Shown: positions 1 through 9,308 of the stretch, piece after piece
Position numbering within the stretch: position 1 is the stretch's first letter
Layout of the letters: the number at the start of each line of letters is the position of its first letter
Program-made: the position numbers and the translations under genes
DNA from: Bacteroides cellulosilyticus
GTDB taxonomy: Bacteria; Bacteroidota; Bacteroidia; Bacteroidales; Bacteroidaceae
Assembly: GCF_020091405.1 (NCBI RefSeq)
Contig: NZ_CP081903.1
Span: 4,526,501-4,590,500 of the forward strand
Length of the DNA: 64,000 nucleotides
Direction: 5' to 3'
Notes under the pieces: model-generated
What the model was told of the DNA's origin: nothing
What the model saw: the letters and a program-made list of their open reading frames with translations, nothing else
Databases searched by the model: none

Positions 1-713
1 GTATTATTGGCAAGCGTATCTCTACGCTTGTCAGCAACATTCCTGCTGTAAATGAGTTTCACGTCTTCTTTTATCGACTGTAGGGTACGTGCCAATTGGG
101 AAATGAATGTTTTAATCCCATCGTGGCAAGCGGAATGTTGTACCGGTGGAATATATTGATGATTGATTTTATAGGTATTCCCTTGTCTGCATACCTCTGC
201 CACCAGCAAAAAATTCTGGCTGTAGAAAGATTTGTTGACTTGGTTTCTGGGAACGATATGGAGTTTTATGCTCGGCAAGACATACGGGTGATGCAAAGGC
301 ACCTCTTCCGGGTCCGGTTCACCGACAGGTATCAAGTGATACGGATCTACGGATATTAGTACTATATACTCGCTGTCCTCGGCTTGCAGACCGGATTCTG
401 AAATGGTTGCACAGGGTTTCTCATCCCCGTATAAACCGTCGTAATAAACGATGGGCAGACCGCCTTTGGTGATAGCGTTGCAGCTTTTCAGGCGGACACA
501 GAGAGTGGACATGGTATCACCTGAAATCTCTATTTCAAGATTGTCACCTATCCCTTCAAGGACCTCTCCAAGACCATAGTTATAACTGGTCAGACTCCTT
601 CCTGCTTCGCGGTTGAGAGCTTCCGTTTGGCAATATTGGTTTGCAAAGAAATGCTGGCTGGTCAGCTTCAGACCATTGACCCAGTTTACAGGCAAATATG
701 TTAGTGTTTTCAT
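1..713 (-). CDS. tssK: T6SS baseplate protein TssK (partial, 3' end outside window)
   Basis: An open reading frame starts with ATG at 713 and runs off the left edge without a stop, giving about 237 residues. The N-terminus reads MKTLTYLPVNWVNGLKLTSQ and continues HFF, which matches the TssK pattern of P-V-x-W-x-x-G-[LM]-x-L-x-x-Q-H-F found at the start of TssK proteins. TssK is the baseplate subunit that links the wedge (TssF/TssG/TssE) to the envelope complex. It starts 3 bases after the stop of the 717-1595 gene and is the last visible gene of a leftward operon with tssE, F, H, G and N. Family assignment rests on the N-terminal motif and the operon context. Confidence 0.82.
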   Translation of the reverse strand, partial: MKTLTYLPVNWVNGLKLTSQHFFANQYCQTEALNREAGRSLTSYNYGLGEVLEGIGDNLEIEISGDTMSTLCVRLKSCNAITKGGLPIVYYDGLYGDEKPCATISESGLQAEDSEYIVLISVDPYHLIPVGEPDPEEVPLHHPYVLPSIKLHIVPRNQVNKSFYSQNFLLVAEVCRQGNTYKINHQYIPPVQHSACHDGIKTFISQLARTLQSIKEDVKLIYSRNVADKRRDTLANN

Positions 714-716
714 ATA

Positions 717-1595
717 TTATGATGTTTTTGTTTCTACTTGTACACGTCGGATATATATCGTTTGATTATTCTTAATCTTATTGCCCTCACTCGTCAGAGT
801 GGGGTCAAGTATTCTTATGAACAACGGGAAGTTAAACCATTTTGAGGTATAGAACATCCATCCGATTTGCATATCTTCCTTCTCTGTTTCAATCTTGTTT
901 TGGGGGAAACGCCTGTTTTGGTCTTCGATAACCCAATTGAACCAATTCCCAAGAGATATTTCATTGGGCAGGCGGACAACTAACGAAGCGTATGTCGGGT
1001 CTTTTATATTCCGTTTGATTTTGACTTTGACCGTTCGGAAGCCGAAGTTGTCTATGTTGTCCCAATATTTCCGGTCAAAGGTACCATAGCTCAATTCCCA
1101 TGGGGTATATATCGGGTGCGGGATGTCCAGGAACAGGGTTCTGCTGTACATAATCAGATATGGGATTGCAAACCACAGGATATTTGTTGTGTTCCATAGC
1201 GAATAAGGTAGCTTGCTTATCAGTTCAAACAGTAGATAGTAGCACCATCCGCCTAAAGCGCATATTGTGGTTAGAGTGAGAATGACCGCTGTTCGGGAAC
1301 TGCCAATACCGATTGCTCCGAACAAATCGGAGGTTGACAGTTTGCAGAACAATGCTCCAAGGAGGATATAGGACAATATCGTGAATGTCAAGCCTCCCCA
1401 GACGTATTCGTTTTTTAGGAAACCGAACAGGCTGGGTAAAGCAACGGCAATGGAAGCCAGAAGAATGAATATGATTAATTTCTTCAGGCTAAGTTTGCTC
1501 TTGATCGTTTTTATTCCGGTCAAGACAAATATCATCACGGCTACAAATAATGGAGCCAATAAATAACGTGCAAAGAAATATAGCAATATCTTCAT
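717..1595 (-). CDS. tssN: T6SS membrane protein TssN
   Basis: The 292-residue protein has several hydrophobic segments in its first ~155 residues (roughly 7-25, 38-57, 65-85, 103-123 and 140-152), followed by a soluble C-terminal half. This layout and the position between tssG and tssK match TssN, one of the proteins (TssN, O, P, Q, R) specific to Bacteroidetes T6SS subtype iii. That subtype lacks the usual TssJ/L/M membrane complex, and TssN is thought to contribute to the substitute envelope complex. The soluble half (for example the segment around KIKRNIKDPTYASLVVRLPN) probably faces one side of the inner membrane. It is spaced 13 bases from tssG and 3 bases from tssK, so it is co-transcribed. 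The name rests on topology and synteny rather than a diagnostic motif. Confidence 0.7.
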   Translation of the reverse strand: MKILLYFFARYLLAPLFVAVMIFVLTGIKTIKSKLSLKKLIIFILLASIAVALPSLFGFLKNEYVWGGLTFTILSYILLGALFCKLSTSDLFGAIGIGSSRTAVILTLTTICALGGWCYYLLFELISKLPYSLWNTTNILWFAIPYLIMYSRTLFLDIPHPIYTPWELSYGTFDRKYWDNIDNFGFRTVKVKIKRNIKDPTYASLVVRLPNEISLGNWFNWVIEDQNRRFPQNKIETEKEDMQIGWMFYTSKWFNFPLFIRILDPTLTSEGNKIKNNQTIYIRRVQVETKTS

Positions 1596-1608
1596 ATTAT
1601 TAGATTTT

Positions 1609-2544
1609 TCATAAGTTCATATTATATCCTAATCGGTTTTCTCCGAGTATAAAATCCGTTTCTCCACGTACCAGATAATCAACTTCGATATTTCTTGTTG
1701 AAAGGATGAAAAATTCAAGTATCCGGCGGACATTGGATAGATGCGTTTTTACCTCCTCATAGTCATCTGTCGGAGTATCAAGGATGATTGCCGCCGTCAA
1801 ATCATCGGTTTCGCTTATCATTAGACCATTAAGGCCTAATGTCTGTCCGACACATCCGGAACCGACGGAAAGGTAAACCGTTTCATCAATCTCATGGACT
1901 TCCAGTCGCAGTTTCACCTTCAATCCCAAAACGATAAGAAGCAGTTGCTCGATAGCAGGCAGGTTCTCTTTATACCGTTCTGCATTGCAGAGGAATAGGA
2001 ACAGCTTATATTTCTGATGGGAAGTAATGGATAGTTCGACATTTTCCATTACTTCAATCATCTTGATGAAGTTCTTCTTGGAGTCCGGGTCTGAAAAGAA
2101 ATTCAGATGGCGGTTATTGATACGGACCTTTTCTTTGAAAAACTCTGTATCAAAGGGTGCAAAGAATTGTATAAGCTCTTTATCCTGTTTTTCATTGGCT
2201 CGGATGGCTTCAACTATCTCCTTGTTGCTCATGCCCGGTGTGCTAAGCACCAATGGATGAAATAGTAATTCCGGCAATTGATGATAGATGCTGTTTCTTG
2301 CCAGATTCAGCAATATATATTCTTTGTCGGCATTTGTCGCCGCGATATGCTGTACCGAAACACTTAATACATCTCTGGATTTCACACGACTGTTCATACC
2401 ATGGCAATTAACCATAGTATGGTCCAACAGCCGCCGGTCAAGAATAAATTGAAGTTCATCATAAAAGATTTCTGCGACAAAATTTATTGCCTGACTTCGT
2501 TGGATGCTTTCCAAGGGTTTCTTTTGCGCTAACATTGTTCCCAT
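1609..2544 (-). CDS. tssG: T6SS baseplate protein TssG-like
   Basis: The 311-residue soluble protein has no membrane segment and ends in GENRLGYNMNL, resembling the RLG-x-x-x-W-L type end of TssG. The LGLNGLM stretch and position between the ClpV-type ATPase and TssN support TssG, which forms the baseplate wedge with TssF and TssE. The start at 2544 overlaps the 3' end of tssH by 16 bases; an alternative ATG three codons later (2535) would also overlap. TssG is poorly conserved between subtypes, so the call leans on the operon order E-F-H-G-N-K. Confidence 0.7.
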   Translation of the reverse strand: MGTMLAQKKPLESIQRSQAINFVAEIFYDELQFILDRRLLDHTMVNCHGMNSRVKSRDVLSVSVQHIAATNADKEYILLNLARNSIYHQLPELLFHPLVLSTPGMSNKEIVEAIRANEKQDKELIQFFAPFDTEFFKEKVRINNRHLNFFSDPDSKKNFIKMIEVMENVELSITSHQKYKLFLFLCNAERYKENLPAIEQLLLIVLGLKVKLRLEVHEIDETVYLSVGSGCVGQTLGLNGLMISETDDLTAAIILDTPTDDYEEVKTHLSNVRRILEFFILSTRNIEVDYLVRGETDFILGENRLGYNMNL

Positions 2545-4967
2545 ATCAGTTCACCGTTTCGATAGTTTATGACGATGTTGTCACCCGACTTGATTTGCTC
2601 AGAGACAATCAGACGAGATACGGACTTCTTGATATAAGTTCTTATGACTCCTGCTATCGGACGTGCGCCGTATTTGGGAGAATACCCTTTGTTTGCCAGA
2701 TGTTGCAATGCTTCATCCGACAAATTCAACTGGATGTTTTTCTGTTTCATCAGTTGTTCTTGCAATCTTCCAAAATGGAGGTTGAATATCTGTTTGGCGA
2801 CATTTTCATCTATTGGCGCAAACGGAACCACCTCGGTGAGACGTCCCAAAAATTCAGGTCGGAAATACTGTGCCATAACCTCGATGAGCTTTCCGGAATC
2901 AGGAGTATGTCCGGATTGTATTTGTTCCACAATCCACTGGCTTCCGATATTGGATGTGAAAATGATTATGGAATTTGAAAAATCTCCTTCCCGGCCCAGT
3001 TTATCATGTATTTTGCCTTCATCCATCATTTGCAGGAAAACATCATAAACGCTGCTATGGGCTTTCTCAATCTCATCGAATAACACTACCGAATAAGGTT
3101 TCTGTCTGATTTGAGTGACCAGTAAACCACCTTCCTCATATCCTACATATCCCGGAGGTGCACCATACAGCAATGCAGCCGAATGTTCTTCCTTGAACTC
3201 GGACATGTCAAATCTGATCATGGCTGATTCGTCATCAAACAGTAACTCGGCCAGTGATTTTGTGAGTTCTGTTTTTCCCGTTCCGGTAGGGCCAAGGAAG
3301 AAGAATGAACCTATAGGCTTCTTGGGGTCACTCAGTCCGCTGCGTGATTCTATAATGGCATCTGATAAAGTCGTAATAGCCCGGTTCTGTCCTTTGACCC
3401 GTTCTTGCAATTTGCTCTCGATGCTCAAAAGTCGGTCCTTCTCGCGGGCTTGTATTTTTCCGATAGGTATATTGGTGCACTCCGCTACAATCGCCTCTAT
3501 TTCCGAAGAGCGTATCTCTTCAATAGACTGGTCGGATAGTGCCTTTAATTCTTTGATGATGCCCGACAAACGTCCTGCTTTTATCGCGATGTCATCTTCT
3601 TTATCCCATACATAGTTGTCTGACAGTTTGGTGGTCAATACGACACTGATTTTGCTGAATACAGAACGGTATAGTAAGTAAAGCGGCCCTTCAGATATTT
3701 TTTCGTCGAGACTCTTTATTTCCTCAAAATCCGCTTCCAAATCAGAAACACTGGCTCGTGCATTCTTATTGCATAGCCGGACGGCAGCAGCGGTTCTGTC
3801 AAGCAGGTCGATGGCGGCAGATGGCAGGCTGCGTTCCTTAAAATATCGTTTGGAGAGTGCGATTGAATCTTTAATACACGCATCTGAAATTCTCAGCTCG
3901 TAATAGTTTTCAATCCTTTTTTTATGTAATTGTATGGCACTTTCAAGTGTAGCCGTATCCAGTTCTTCAATCTTTATGATATCAAGACGCCCTTCTATCG
4001 GATGCTTTTCGATGTTCTTCCGGTAAGAATCGTTCGTGAGTGTGAGAACAAGATTTGCGGCTCCCTCGCTGATTTGTGCACTTAATATGTTGATGAGTGT
4101 GGATGCTTTGCCTGATACGCTGTTCTCCAAAAGGACCTGTAAATCATCAATCACCAGCACAGCTTGTTCCAATTGGTTGAGCTTGTGCATCAGATTGACA
4201 ACTTTTTGTGCTATCTCCGTTTCAGACGAGGTTGATGCGAGCAGTTTTGCCGTATTGAGTCCGACAATAGATATTTGCTTTAACATCTCGTCTTCATTCT
4301 CACAGATATCTTTGACAAAGGCGTTGATGATGGAACTCTTCCCGATACCGGATTCACCGACAATCAGTATGCCCTTGTTCTCTGAGCGTTCGAGGCATTC
4401 TAAAATAGTACGGACCTCTTTTTCCCTACCGACGACAAAGCCACCGGCATTGATGGTTTCTTGCTTTTTTAGGTTGTCGGCATAAGGAACGCTTGCTGTT
4501 ATCTGCATTTCCTCTCCTTGATAAGAATGCAACGGGGTAAGGGCATTGTAGTGGGACAATATGTCATCTTCCGAAACATCCAGTATCTCTATCTGCTGAT
4601 GCGAATATACGACACCTTCACGCAATATGGCGGTAAACACACAGATGGAGTCTATGGAATCCGCTCCTAATTTAATTTTAGACCGTTCGGACTCATCCAA
4701 GACTTTTGACACTTCTTCGTCAGGCTCCACTTCTTCTGTGGAAGTGCCACTGGACCTATACATTTCGCGGTGGGTGTCAAACCATTCCATTATGTAGCCG
4801 ACATCCTTCTGCATCGAGGATAAAATTTCTTTTAGACCCGTGTTTTCTGCAAACATGGCCATGACAAGATGTGACACGCCGAACGTGTTATGCTTGTCTT
4901 GAAGTGCCATTCCTCTTGCTATCTTAAGGGCAGACACCAAACTTGGACTATAATTGCTATCATTCAT
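2529..4967 (-). CDS. clpV: T6SS sheath-disassembly ATPase TssH (ClpV)
   Basis: The 812-residue AAA+ protein has a Clp N domain (about 1-150), a first nucleotide-binding domain with Walker A GESGIGKS at 204-211 and Walker B-like VLVIDD at 270-275, and a second with Walker A GPTGTGKT at 559-566 and Walker B VVLFDE at 627-632. A GYVGYE pore-loop motif lies at 606-611. ClpV disassembles the contracted TssB/TssC sheath in the cytoplasm so that it can be reused. The first Walker B has D-D rather than D-E, so that ring may hydrolyse ATP differently; this is an inference from one residue. It overlaps tssF by 4 bases and tssG by 16 bases, indicating translational coupling. Confidence 0.92.
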   Translation of the reverse strand: MNDSNYSPSLVSALKIARGMALQDKHNTFGVSHLVMAMFAENTGLKEILSSMQKDVGYIMEWFDTHREMYRSSGTSTEEVEPDEEVSKVLDESERSKIKLGADSIDSICVFTAILREGVVYSHQQIEILDVSEDDILSHYNALTPLHSYQGEEMQITASVPYADNLKKQETINAGGFVVGREKEVRTILECLERSENKGILIVGESGIGKSSIINAFVKDICENEDEMLKQISIVGLNTAKLLASTSSETEIAQKVVNLMHKLNQLEQAVLVIDDLQVLLENSVSGKASTLINILSAQISEGAANLVLTLTNDSYRKNIEKHPIEGRLDIIKIEELDTATLESAIQLHKKRIENYYELRISDACIKDSIALSKRYFKERSLPSAAIDLLDRTAAAVRLCNKNARASVSDLEADFEEIKSLDEKISEGPLYLLYRSVFSKISVVLTTKLSDNYVWDKEDDIAIKAGRLSGIIKELKALSDQSIEEIRSSEIEAIVAECTNIPIGKIQAREKDRLLSIESKLQERVKGQNRAITTLSDAIIESRSGLSDPKKPIGSFFFLGPTGTGKTELTKSLAELLFDDESAMIRFDMSEFKEEHSAALLYGAPPGYVGYEEGGLLVTQIRQKPYSVVLFDEIEKAHSSVYDVFLQMMDEGKIHDKLGREGDFSNSIIIFTSNIGSQWIVEQIQSGHTPDSGKLIEVMAQYFRPEFLGRLTEVVPFAPIDENVAKQIFNLHFGRLQEQLMKQKNIQLNLSDEALQHLANKGYSPKYGARPIAGVIRTYIKKSVSRLIVSEQIKSGDNIVINYRNGELIWEQC

Positions 4968-6739
4968 ACGAATTTGATTTTATAGTTTGAATTACATACA
5001 GAGCGTTCAGTCAAATCTTTTTCAAGATAATGGGCCAATTCTTCCAGATTGGGAATTTCATCTTTATCAAATTGTCCAAGTTTTATCTTGACCTCTGTCA
5101 CTCTGATTAATCCTTTTTTGCTGTCAGGAGATATAGCTACGCCATTACCGACTTCGACTGATTCAACATGTTTTCCCAGCTTGTGAAACAAGTAGCTTTT
5201 GATGTCTTCTTTAGATATAATCCGTTCCCGGGACAACAGACCATACCTTAAACTATTAATAAGTTCCTGTTCGCTATCATGCGTTGTTCCTCCTTGCATA
5301 CAAGTGCGCAACATGATGCCTGAAGCGTCATATTTTTCTATGTTGAATTGCTGTATCAGTGTGCGTTCATTGAAACCGTTCGCCAGAGATCCGGAAGTCA
5401 CCCAATATTTTATCTCGGCATTGGTCGCATCCTTTTGTGGGACACTTAAAACAAAGGCCTTTATTTTGTTATCTCCTTTTAGCGTGGCCTCCAATCCTTT
5501 CTCTATATCATTTATCTTGTTGAACAACTCTTTGAGCTGCGTCGAAAGTGCATCCGGATTCATTGAAGCAAAAGCACTCCCGTCTTCTTTCATTAATTGT
5601 AACACTTTTGAAATTAATGAGCGGGCACTGTCCGAATCAAATCGTTCAAGGTCGCCAAAATACAGGCTGAATATACCTGTCGGATTTTCCTCATACTGGT
5701 TCAGTCGGTTTACATATTCCCGGCCTTTGTTGTCTTGAAACGAGCGTATGTTCAAGAATTGTGTACGGCCCGGACATTTCAGGGGTATAATTCGTCCGGT
5801 GGAACGGAAATTATGCTGTTTGTAAACGATTTGTCTGTTTACAACCGGAAATGTGTTCAAATATACTTCCAGATTTTCAAGACTTTCTTTCGTGAATATT
5901 TCAGGAAAGACTATCTTGACCCAAAAGAGATTCTCAGAGTCATCCGGGACCTCGCAGTCGGCCACATAACCGGGAAACATTTCTCGGTAGGTATGTTTCT
6001 CTTTGGAAGCATCTTTTATACCCACATTAAAATATAGGTCACTATAAAAATCGCGGATTTCATCAAAGTAGTGCGCATTACTATATGGATCTTCAACATG
6101 AAGGCCTGTTTTTGCATTCAATCGGTTTCCTGTGCAGTCATAGAAGAAAGCCATATTCATAAACGGAAGCAACCCCATATCGGAAGGCTTGATACAAAAC
6201 ATTACAGAGTCCATTTTTTGCAGGACTTCTTTAGACACATCCAGCCCGACCCAGACGCAATAATCCGCTATCCGGTTTTTAGGGCCAAGGAAGCGTGTTG
6301 GAGTGCTAAAGCTATCGGTTGAATGCCTTATACTATCGTTGTATGCGATTGCTTTGACTTTTGCATCAACCAGTTTATAGGAAAACAAAGGGGTTATAAA
6401 GACTTGAATATCCCCTTTGCCAAATATGTTTTTCTCTGCATAAAAGTGATCTTCGGCATCAAGTTCGCAACATTCCCCATGATTGGGGGTAATAGTCATA
6501 AGCGCATGGGCCGGCTTTGGCAGCGACCATTTGTTTCCTATGAGTATTCTGGACAGGCGGTGAAGTATCCGTGAATCGGACTGATCTATTTCTTGATGCA
6601 GCTTGTTGGACTCATGGGCAAAAACTTCAAGCAGCAAATCTATCACGGGGTCCATATCGCGTATATCGGATACACCCCAAAACTCCATAGCCTGCTTTAA
6701 TATTCGTTCCTTTATTGCGATTTGTTTCTTGTCTGACAT
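4964..6739 (-). CDS. tssF: T6SS baseplate protein TssF
   Basis: The 591-residue cytoplasmic protein has the size and position of TssF (VasA/ImpG family). Family-like features are the N-terminal FAHESNKLHQEIDQSDSRIL stretch, which resembles the conserved E-x-x-R-L-L region that follows 'FA..sA.v..kL' in TssF, and a central L-x-x-Y-F-G-D-L motif. TssF is the major wedge protein of the baseplate. It lies 7 bases after tssE and overlaps clpV by 4 bases (ATGA-type junction). No membrane segment or signal peptide is present. Confidence 0.85.
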   Translation of the reverse strand: MSDKKQIAIKERILKQAMEFWGVSDIRDMDPVIDLLLEVFAHESNKLHQEIDQSDSRILHRLSRILIGNKWSLPKPAHALMTITPNHGECCELDAEDHFYAEKNIFGKGDIQVFITPLFSYKLVDAKVKAIAYNDSIRHSTDSFSTPTRFLGPKNRIADYCVWVGLDVSKEVLQKMDSVMFCIKPSDMGLLPFMNMAFFYDCTGNRLNAKTGLHVEDPYSNAHYFDEIRDFYSDLYFNVGIKDASKEKHTYREMFPGYVADCEVPDDSENLFWVKIVFPEIFTKESLENLEVYLNTFPVVNRQIVYKQHNFRSTGRIIPLKCPGRTQFLNIRSFQDNKGREYVNRLNQYEENPTGIFSLYFGDLERFDSDSARSLISKVLQLMKEDGSAFASMNPDALSTQLKELFNKINDIEKGLEATLKGDNKIKAFVLSVPQKDATNAEIKYWVTSGSLANGFNERTLIQQFNIEKYDASGIMLRTCMQGGTTHDSEQELINSLRYGLLSRERIISKEDIKSYLFHKLGKHVESVEVGNGVAISPDSKKGLIRVTEVKIKLGQFDKDEIPNLEELAHYLEKDLTERSVCNSNYKIKFV

Positions 6740-6746
6740 AGTTCGA

Positions 6747-7169
6747 TTATTGTGATAAAGGGCTTATATATAATGAGGTGTTAAAACTGAATTTCTCGTT
6801 GGTTCTATCCATTATTCCGGTCACCGTTATTTGTGCCTTTCTTCGGATATGAGATACTTTATCTATATTTTCTTCTTCTATTTCCAAAAGGGTGACGTTC
6901 ACATCTACATTCCGTAGTCTCTTTTCATATTTCTCTATCGTTTTTATTAAGGAGTTTTTTACTCCTTCCTCCCAATCGCTGATTTTCACAAGTTGGTTGA
7001 ACTCAAGGTCCCATATCATGGAACCAAAGTCTTCTCGGCCGATAACTTCCCCATGGTGAGAAAGAATCAGTAGCATGATGTGTTGGGCTATCGATTCCTG
7101 ATAGGAACACCTTTGCAATTTCTTGGCAACAGCCGATTGCAATTGTAATGGCATTTTCAGGTAAGTCAT
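6747..7169 (-). CDS. tssE: T6SS baseplate protein TssE (gp25-like)
   Basis: The 140-residue protein matches the gp25/TssE lysozyme-like baseplate fold in length and pattern: a central GREDFGSMIWDLEF block, then an acidic helix, then IEKYEKRLRNVDV followed by beta strands. In most TssE/gp25 proteins the last block carries an E-P-R motif; here residues 81-85 read YEKRL, keeping E and R but losing P. It is the first gene of the leftward T6SS operon, with a clear promoter at 7197-7227. TssE joins the wedge to the tail tube and sheath. Confidence 0.82.
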   Translation of the reverse strand: MTYLKMPLQLQSAVAKKLQRCSYQESIAQHIMLLILSHHGEVIGREDFGSMIWDLEFNQLVKISDWEEGVKNSLIKTIEKYEKRLRNVDVNVTLLEIEEENIDKVSHIRRKAQITVTGIMDRTNEKFSFNTSLYISPLSQ

Positions 7170-7196
7170 ACTATTCTTTTATTTTATTCTATTTCG

Positions 7197-7227
7197 CAAA
7201 TATACTCTTTTCCTTGTTAGATGCCAA
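7197..7227 (-). promoter_or_regulatory. Bacteroides-type promoter of the tssE operon
   Basis: On the minus strand TATATTTG (plus 7197-7204) is preceded after 20 bases by TTG (plus 7225-7227), matching the Bacteroides -7/-33 consensus. It lies about 28 bases upstream of the tssE start. Confidence 0.65.
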
Positions 7228-7244
7228 TAAAATGCTCCTAAAAA

Positions 7245-7276
7245 TTTGACGGTTTCAGAAATAATTCATATATTGC
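7245..7276 (+). promoter_or_regulatory. Probable promoter of tssB-tssC
   Basis: TTTG at 7245-7248 is followed after 20 bases by TATATTGC (7269-7276), one or two bases from the TAnnTTTG consensus. It sits about 60 bases upstream of tssB and is back to back with the tssE promoter, so both T6SS arms start from this intergenic region. Confidence 0.5.
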
Positions 7277-7336
7277 GCACGGTCACAAAACCAAAAGAGA
7301 GCTATAAAAAAAGTATGATATTAAAAAGTAAATTCT

Positions 7337-7804
7337 ATGGCAATCTACAATTATGGAATTGGAGGCAACGAAGTAAAAGTCGATGCGAACGAATCCATCG
7401 CGGAAATCCCCTCCAACCGAACTTTGATAGTTCAAAAACTGACAGATGAAGCTCCTGCGGCTCCGGAAAGCGTGTATGGTTTGGAAACCATTGAAGATGT
7501 GTTCCAACGTTTTGAACCAACAGTTGACTTATGCCACGTGGATGCGGAAGGTAATGAAATCAAGGAAATCATGACATTCACCGGACTTGGAGACTTCGGA
7601 GCCAAGAAGATTAAAGAGAAGAGTGATTTCTTGAGTAAACTTGACATTGAGAAAGAGCAGGGTGTCAGAATAACTCGCCAGCTTACTTCCAACCGCGCTT
7701 TACAGAAAGCACTTGAAAATCCGGAAGTCAAAAATGCCATTATGGACGTGATTGAATCATCAATCGAGGAGATTCTGGCAAATCAAAAGAAAGTAGAACT
7801 TTAA
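7337..7804 (+). CDS. tssB: T6SS contractile sheath small subunit TssB
   Basis: The 155-residue protein matches the Bacteroidetes TssB (VipA) family. It has a conserved LETIEDVFQRFEPTVDL segment and the FTGLGDFGAKKIKEKSDFLS stretch corresponding to the sheath-subunit core, then a helical C-terminus. TssB and TssC assemble into the sheath whose contraction drives the spike outwards. It is followed 12 bases later by tssC and is transcribed divergently from the other T6SS genes. Confidence 0.92.
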   Translation: MAIYNYGIGGNEVKVDANESIAEIPSNRTLIVQKLTDEAPAAPESVYGLETIEDVFQRFEPTVDLCHVDAEGNEIKEIMTFTGLGDFGAKKIKEKSDFLSKLDIEKEQGVRITRQLTSNRALQKALENPEVKNAIMDVIESSIEEILANQKKVEL

Positions 7805-7816
7805 TCTTTTACTAAG

Positions 7817-9196
7817 ATGAAGCAGGAAACTCAACAACAGACAGCCAGTACGACAACCTCACAGAAAGTCGTATCACAACAGGCGCAAAAGTCATCTGCA
7901 TCGGCAATAGACAAACTCAAAGAATTTGGTGGCTTCGCTTTTCTTGAAAATATCATAGATGGGTATTCCAATCTTAATCCGGCACGAAAGGCCCGTCGCA
8001 ACATCTTCCTCACGGATGAACAGTGGGAAAATGAACGTAAGGCCTTGGTTAATCGCTTAAGCGTATGGCTCAAACTCTTACGTGAGAATGACACTGCCGA
8101 ACAAATGCGGGACAAGGCCAAAGAAACCGCAGAAAACGCCGAGAACCTTCTTAATCATAACTTGAAGAATGCTCTTGCCAGGACACGGGAACTTGAAAGC
8201 GCATATCGCACTATTGCGTTCTTTTACAAGAACACGGAAAGTGATAAGGTGAAGAATGTCACCATTGTCAATGCGACCATGGAGCAGCTTCAGGATTTGG
8301 ACAATACCATTTTCGCTGACCACATTAGCAACGAACTCAAACAGAATTTTGACCGTCTTGACCTGCGTCGCAACTACTCCTTGCTTGTCGTTCCTGGGTA
8401 TATAGGCTCAAATGCCATTTTGGATAAGTGGTCTAAAATGGCATACGAGAACAAGGTTTTTCTTGTTACAGACTTCCAAGACCTTGAAACTCCGGACGAT
8501 GTAGTAGATATATTCTTCAATGCCAATCATACGAGTGGAGATGTGTTCAAATCGAATACTATTATGACCTGTAACTGGTTGCTTGGTCGTCAAAGAGAGG
8601 AAAGCGTTGGAGAAGAAGAAAATCTTTATATTCCGCCATCTTCTTCACTTGCCGGAAAAATATACAACACCTTAATGTCTCAGGTAGTAGCCGGAAAGAA
8701 ATTTGGTGGACTTAATGAAGTAGAAAGTGTACGCTTCGACCTTCGCAAGAGCGAGATTTCCGAGCTTGAACGTATGGGTCTTGTGCCGATGGTGAACGAG
8801 TACAGCAAGGTTATGGCTTTCTCCGCCAAGACATTATTTAATGGAGATAATCTTGGCTTGCAGACCTACTCCGTAGTTCGTGTATTCGACTATATAACGA
8901 AGGTACTGATTGACTTCCTGAACCGTCGGGCATTTGAAAATTGGACTACTCGCACGGAAGCAGATTTGCGTGGTCAGGTTGTGAAATTCCTCGATAGTGT
9001 AATGGGACCGAACAAACTCATCGAACGCTTCAAGGTTATGAAGATTGAACAAGACCCGAATCAGAAAGACCGTGTGCTTCTTGACATCCACATCACACCG
9101 TATTTCCCGGCAAAAAGCTTCGTGATACAGCTTGCCGGTCATAAAGGCGATAATCCGGAGGATGCTATTTGGGAAAGCGAATATCATCAAGAATAG
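7817..9196 (+). CDS. tssC: T6SS contractile sheath large subunit TssC
   Basis: The 459-residue protein matches the TssC (VipB/EvpB) family, with a Gln/Ser-rich N-terminal tail (about 1-30) and then a conserved core. The C-terminal RAFENWTTRTEADLRGQVVK and DIHITPYFPAKSFVIQLAG blocks are typical of the sheath core fold, where the last strand joins neighbouring subunits. It is co-transcribed with tssB. A strong hairpin follows at 9213-9248. Hcp, VgrG and PAAR are not in the window and presumably lie further left. Confidence 0.92.
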   Translation: MKQETQQQTASTTTSQKVVSQQAQKSSASAIDKLKEFGGFAFLENIIDGYSNLNPARKARRNIFLTDEQWENERKALVNRLSVWLKLLRENDTAEQMRDKAKETAENAENLLNHNLKNALARTRELESAYRTIAFFYKNTESDKVKNVTIVNATMEQLQDLDNTIFADHISNELKQNFDRLDLRRNYSLLVVPGYIGSNAILDKWSKMAYENKVFLVTDFQDLETPDDVVDIFFNANHTSGDVFKSNTIMTCNWLLGRQREESVGEEENLYIPPSSSLAGKIYNTLMSQVVAGKKFGGLNEVESVRFDLRKSEISELERMGLVPMVNEYSKVMAFSAKTLFNGDNLGLQTYSVVRVFDYITKVLIDFLNRRAFENWTTRTEADLRGQVVKFLDSVMGPNKLIERFKVMKIEQDPNQKDRVLLDIHITPYFPAKSFVIQLAGHKGDNPEDAIWESEYHQE

Positions 9197-9212
9197 TATT
9201 GAATAATTTTAA

Positions 9213-9248
9213 ATTTACAGATGGGCATAACTATGCCCATCTGTAAAT
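9213..9248. terminator. Perfect 17-bp hairpin after tssC
   Basis: Arms at 9213-9229 and 9232-9248 are perfect inverse complements containing TACAGATGGGCATA, with almost no loop. The arms begin with AAA and end with TTT, but no long T tract follows. It separates the tssBC transcript from the AT-rich cassette downstream. Confidence 0.6.
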
Positions 9249-9308
9249 CATTTATCAGGGTCATGTGTTGCTGAAATTATATGTCTTATTATTGAAATCT
9301 TTACTTAT

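Noticed and set aside
96..359. Rightward 87-residue frame at the left edge
   Set aside because: It is antisense to the tssK reading frame, which continues through the edge and matches TssK.
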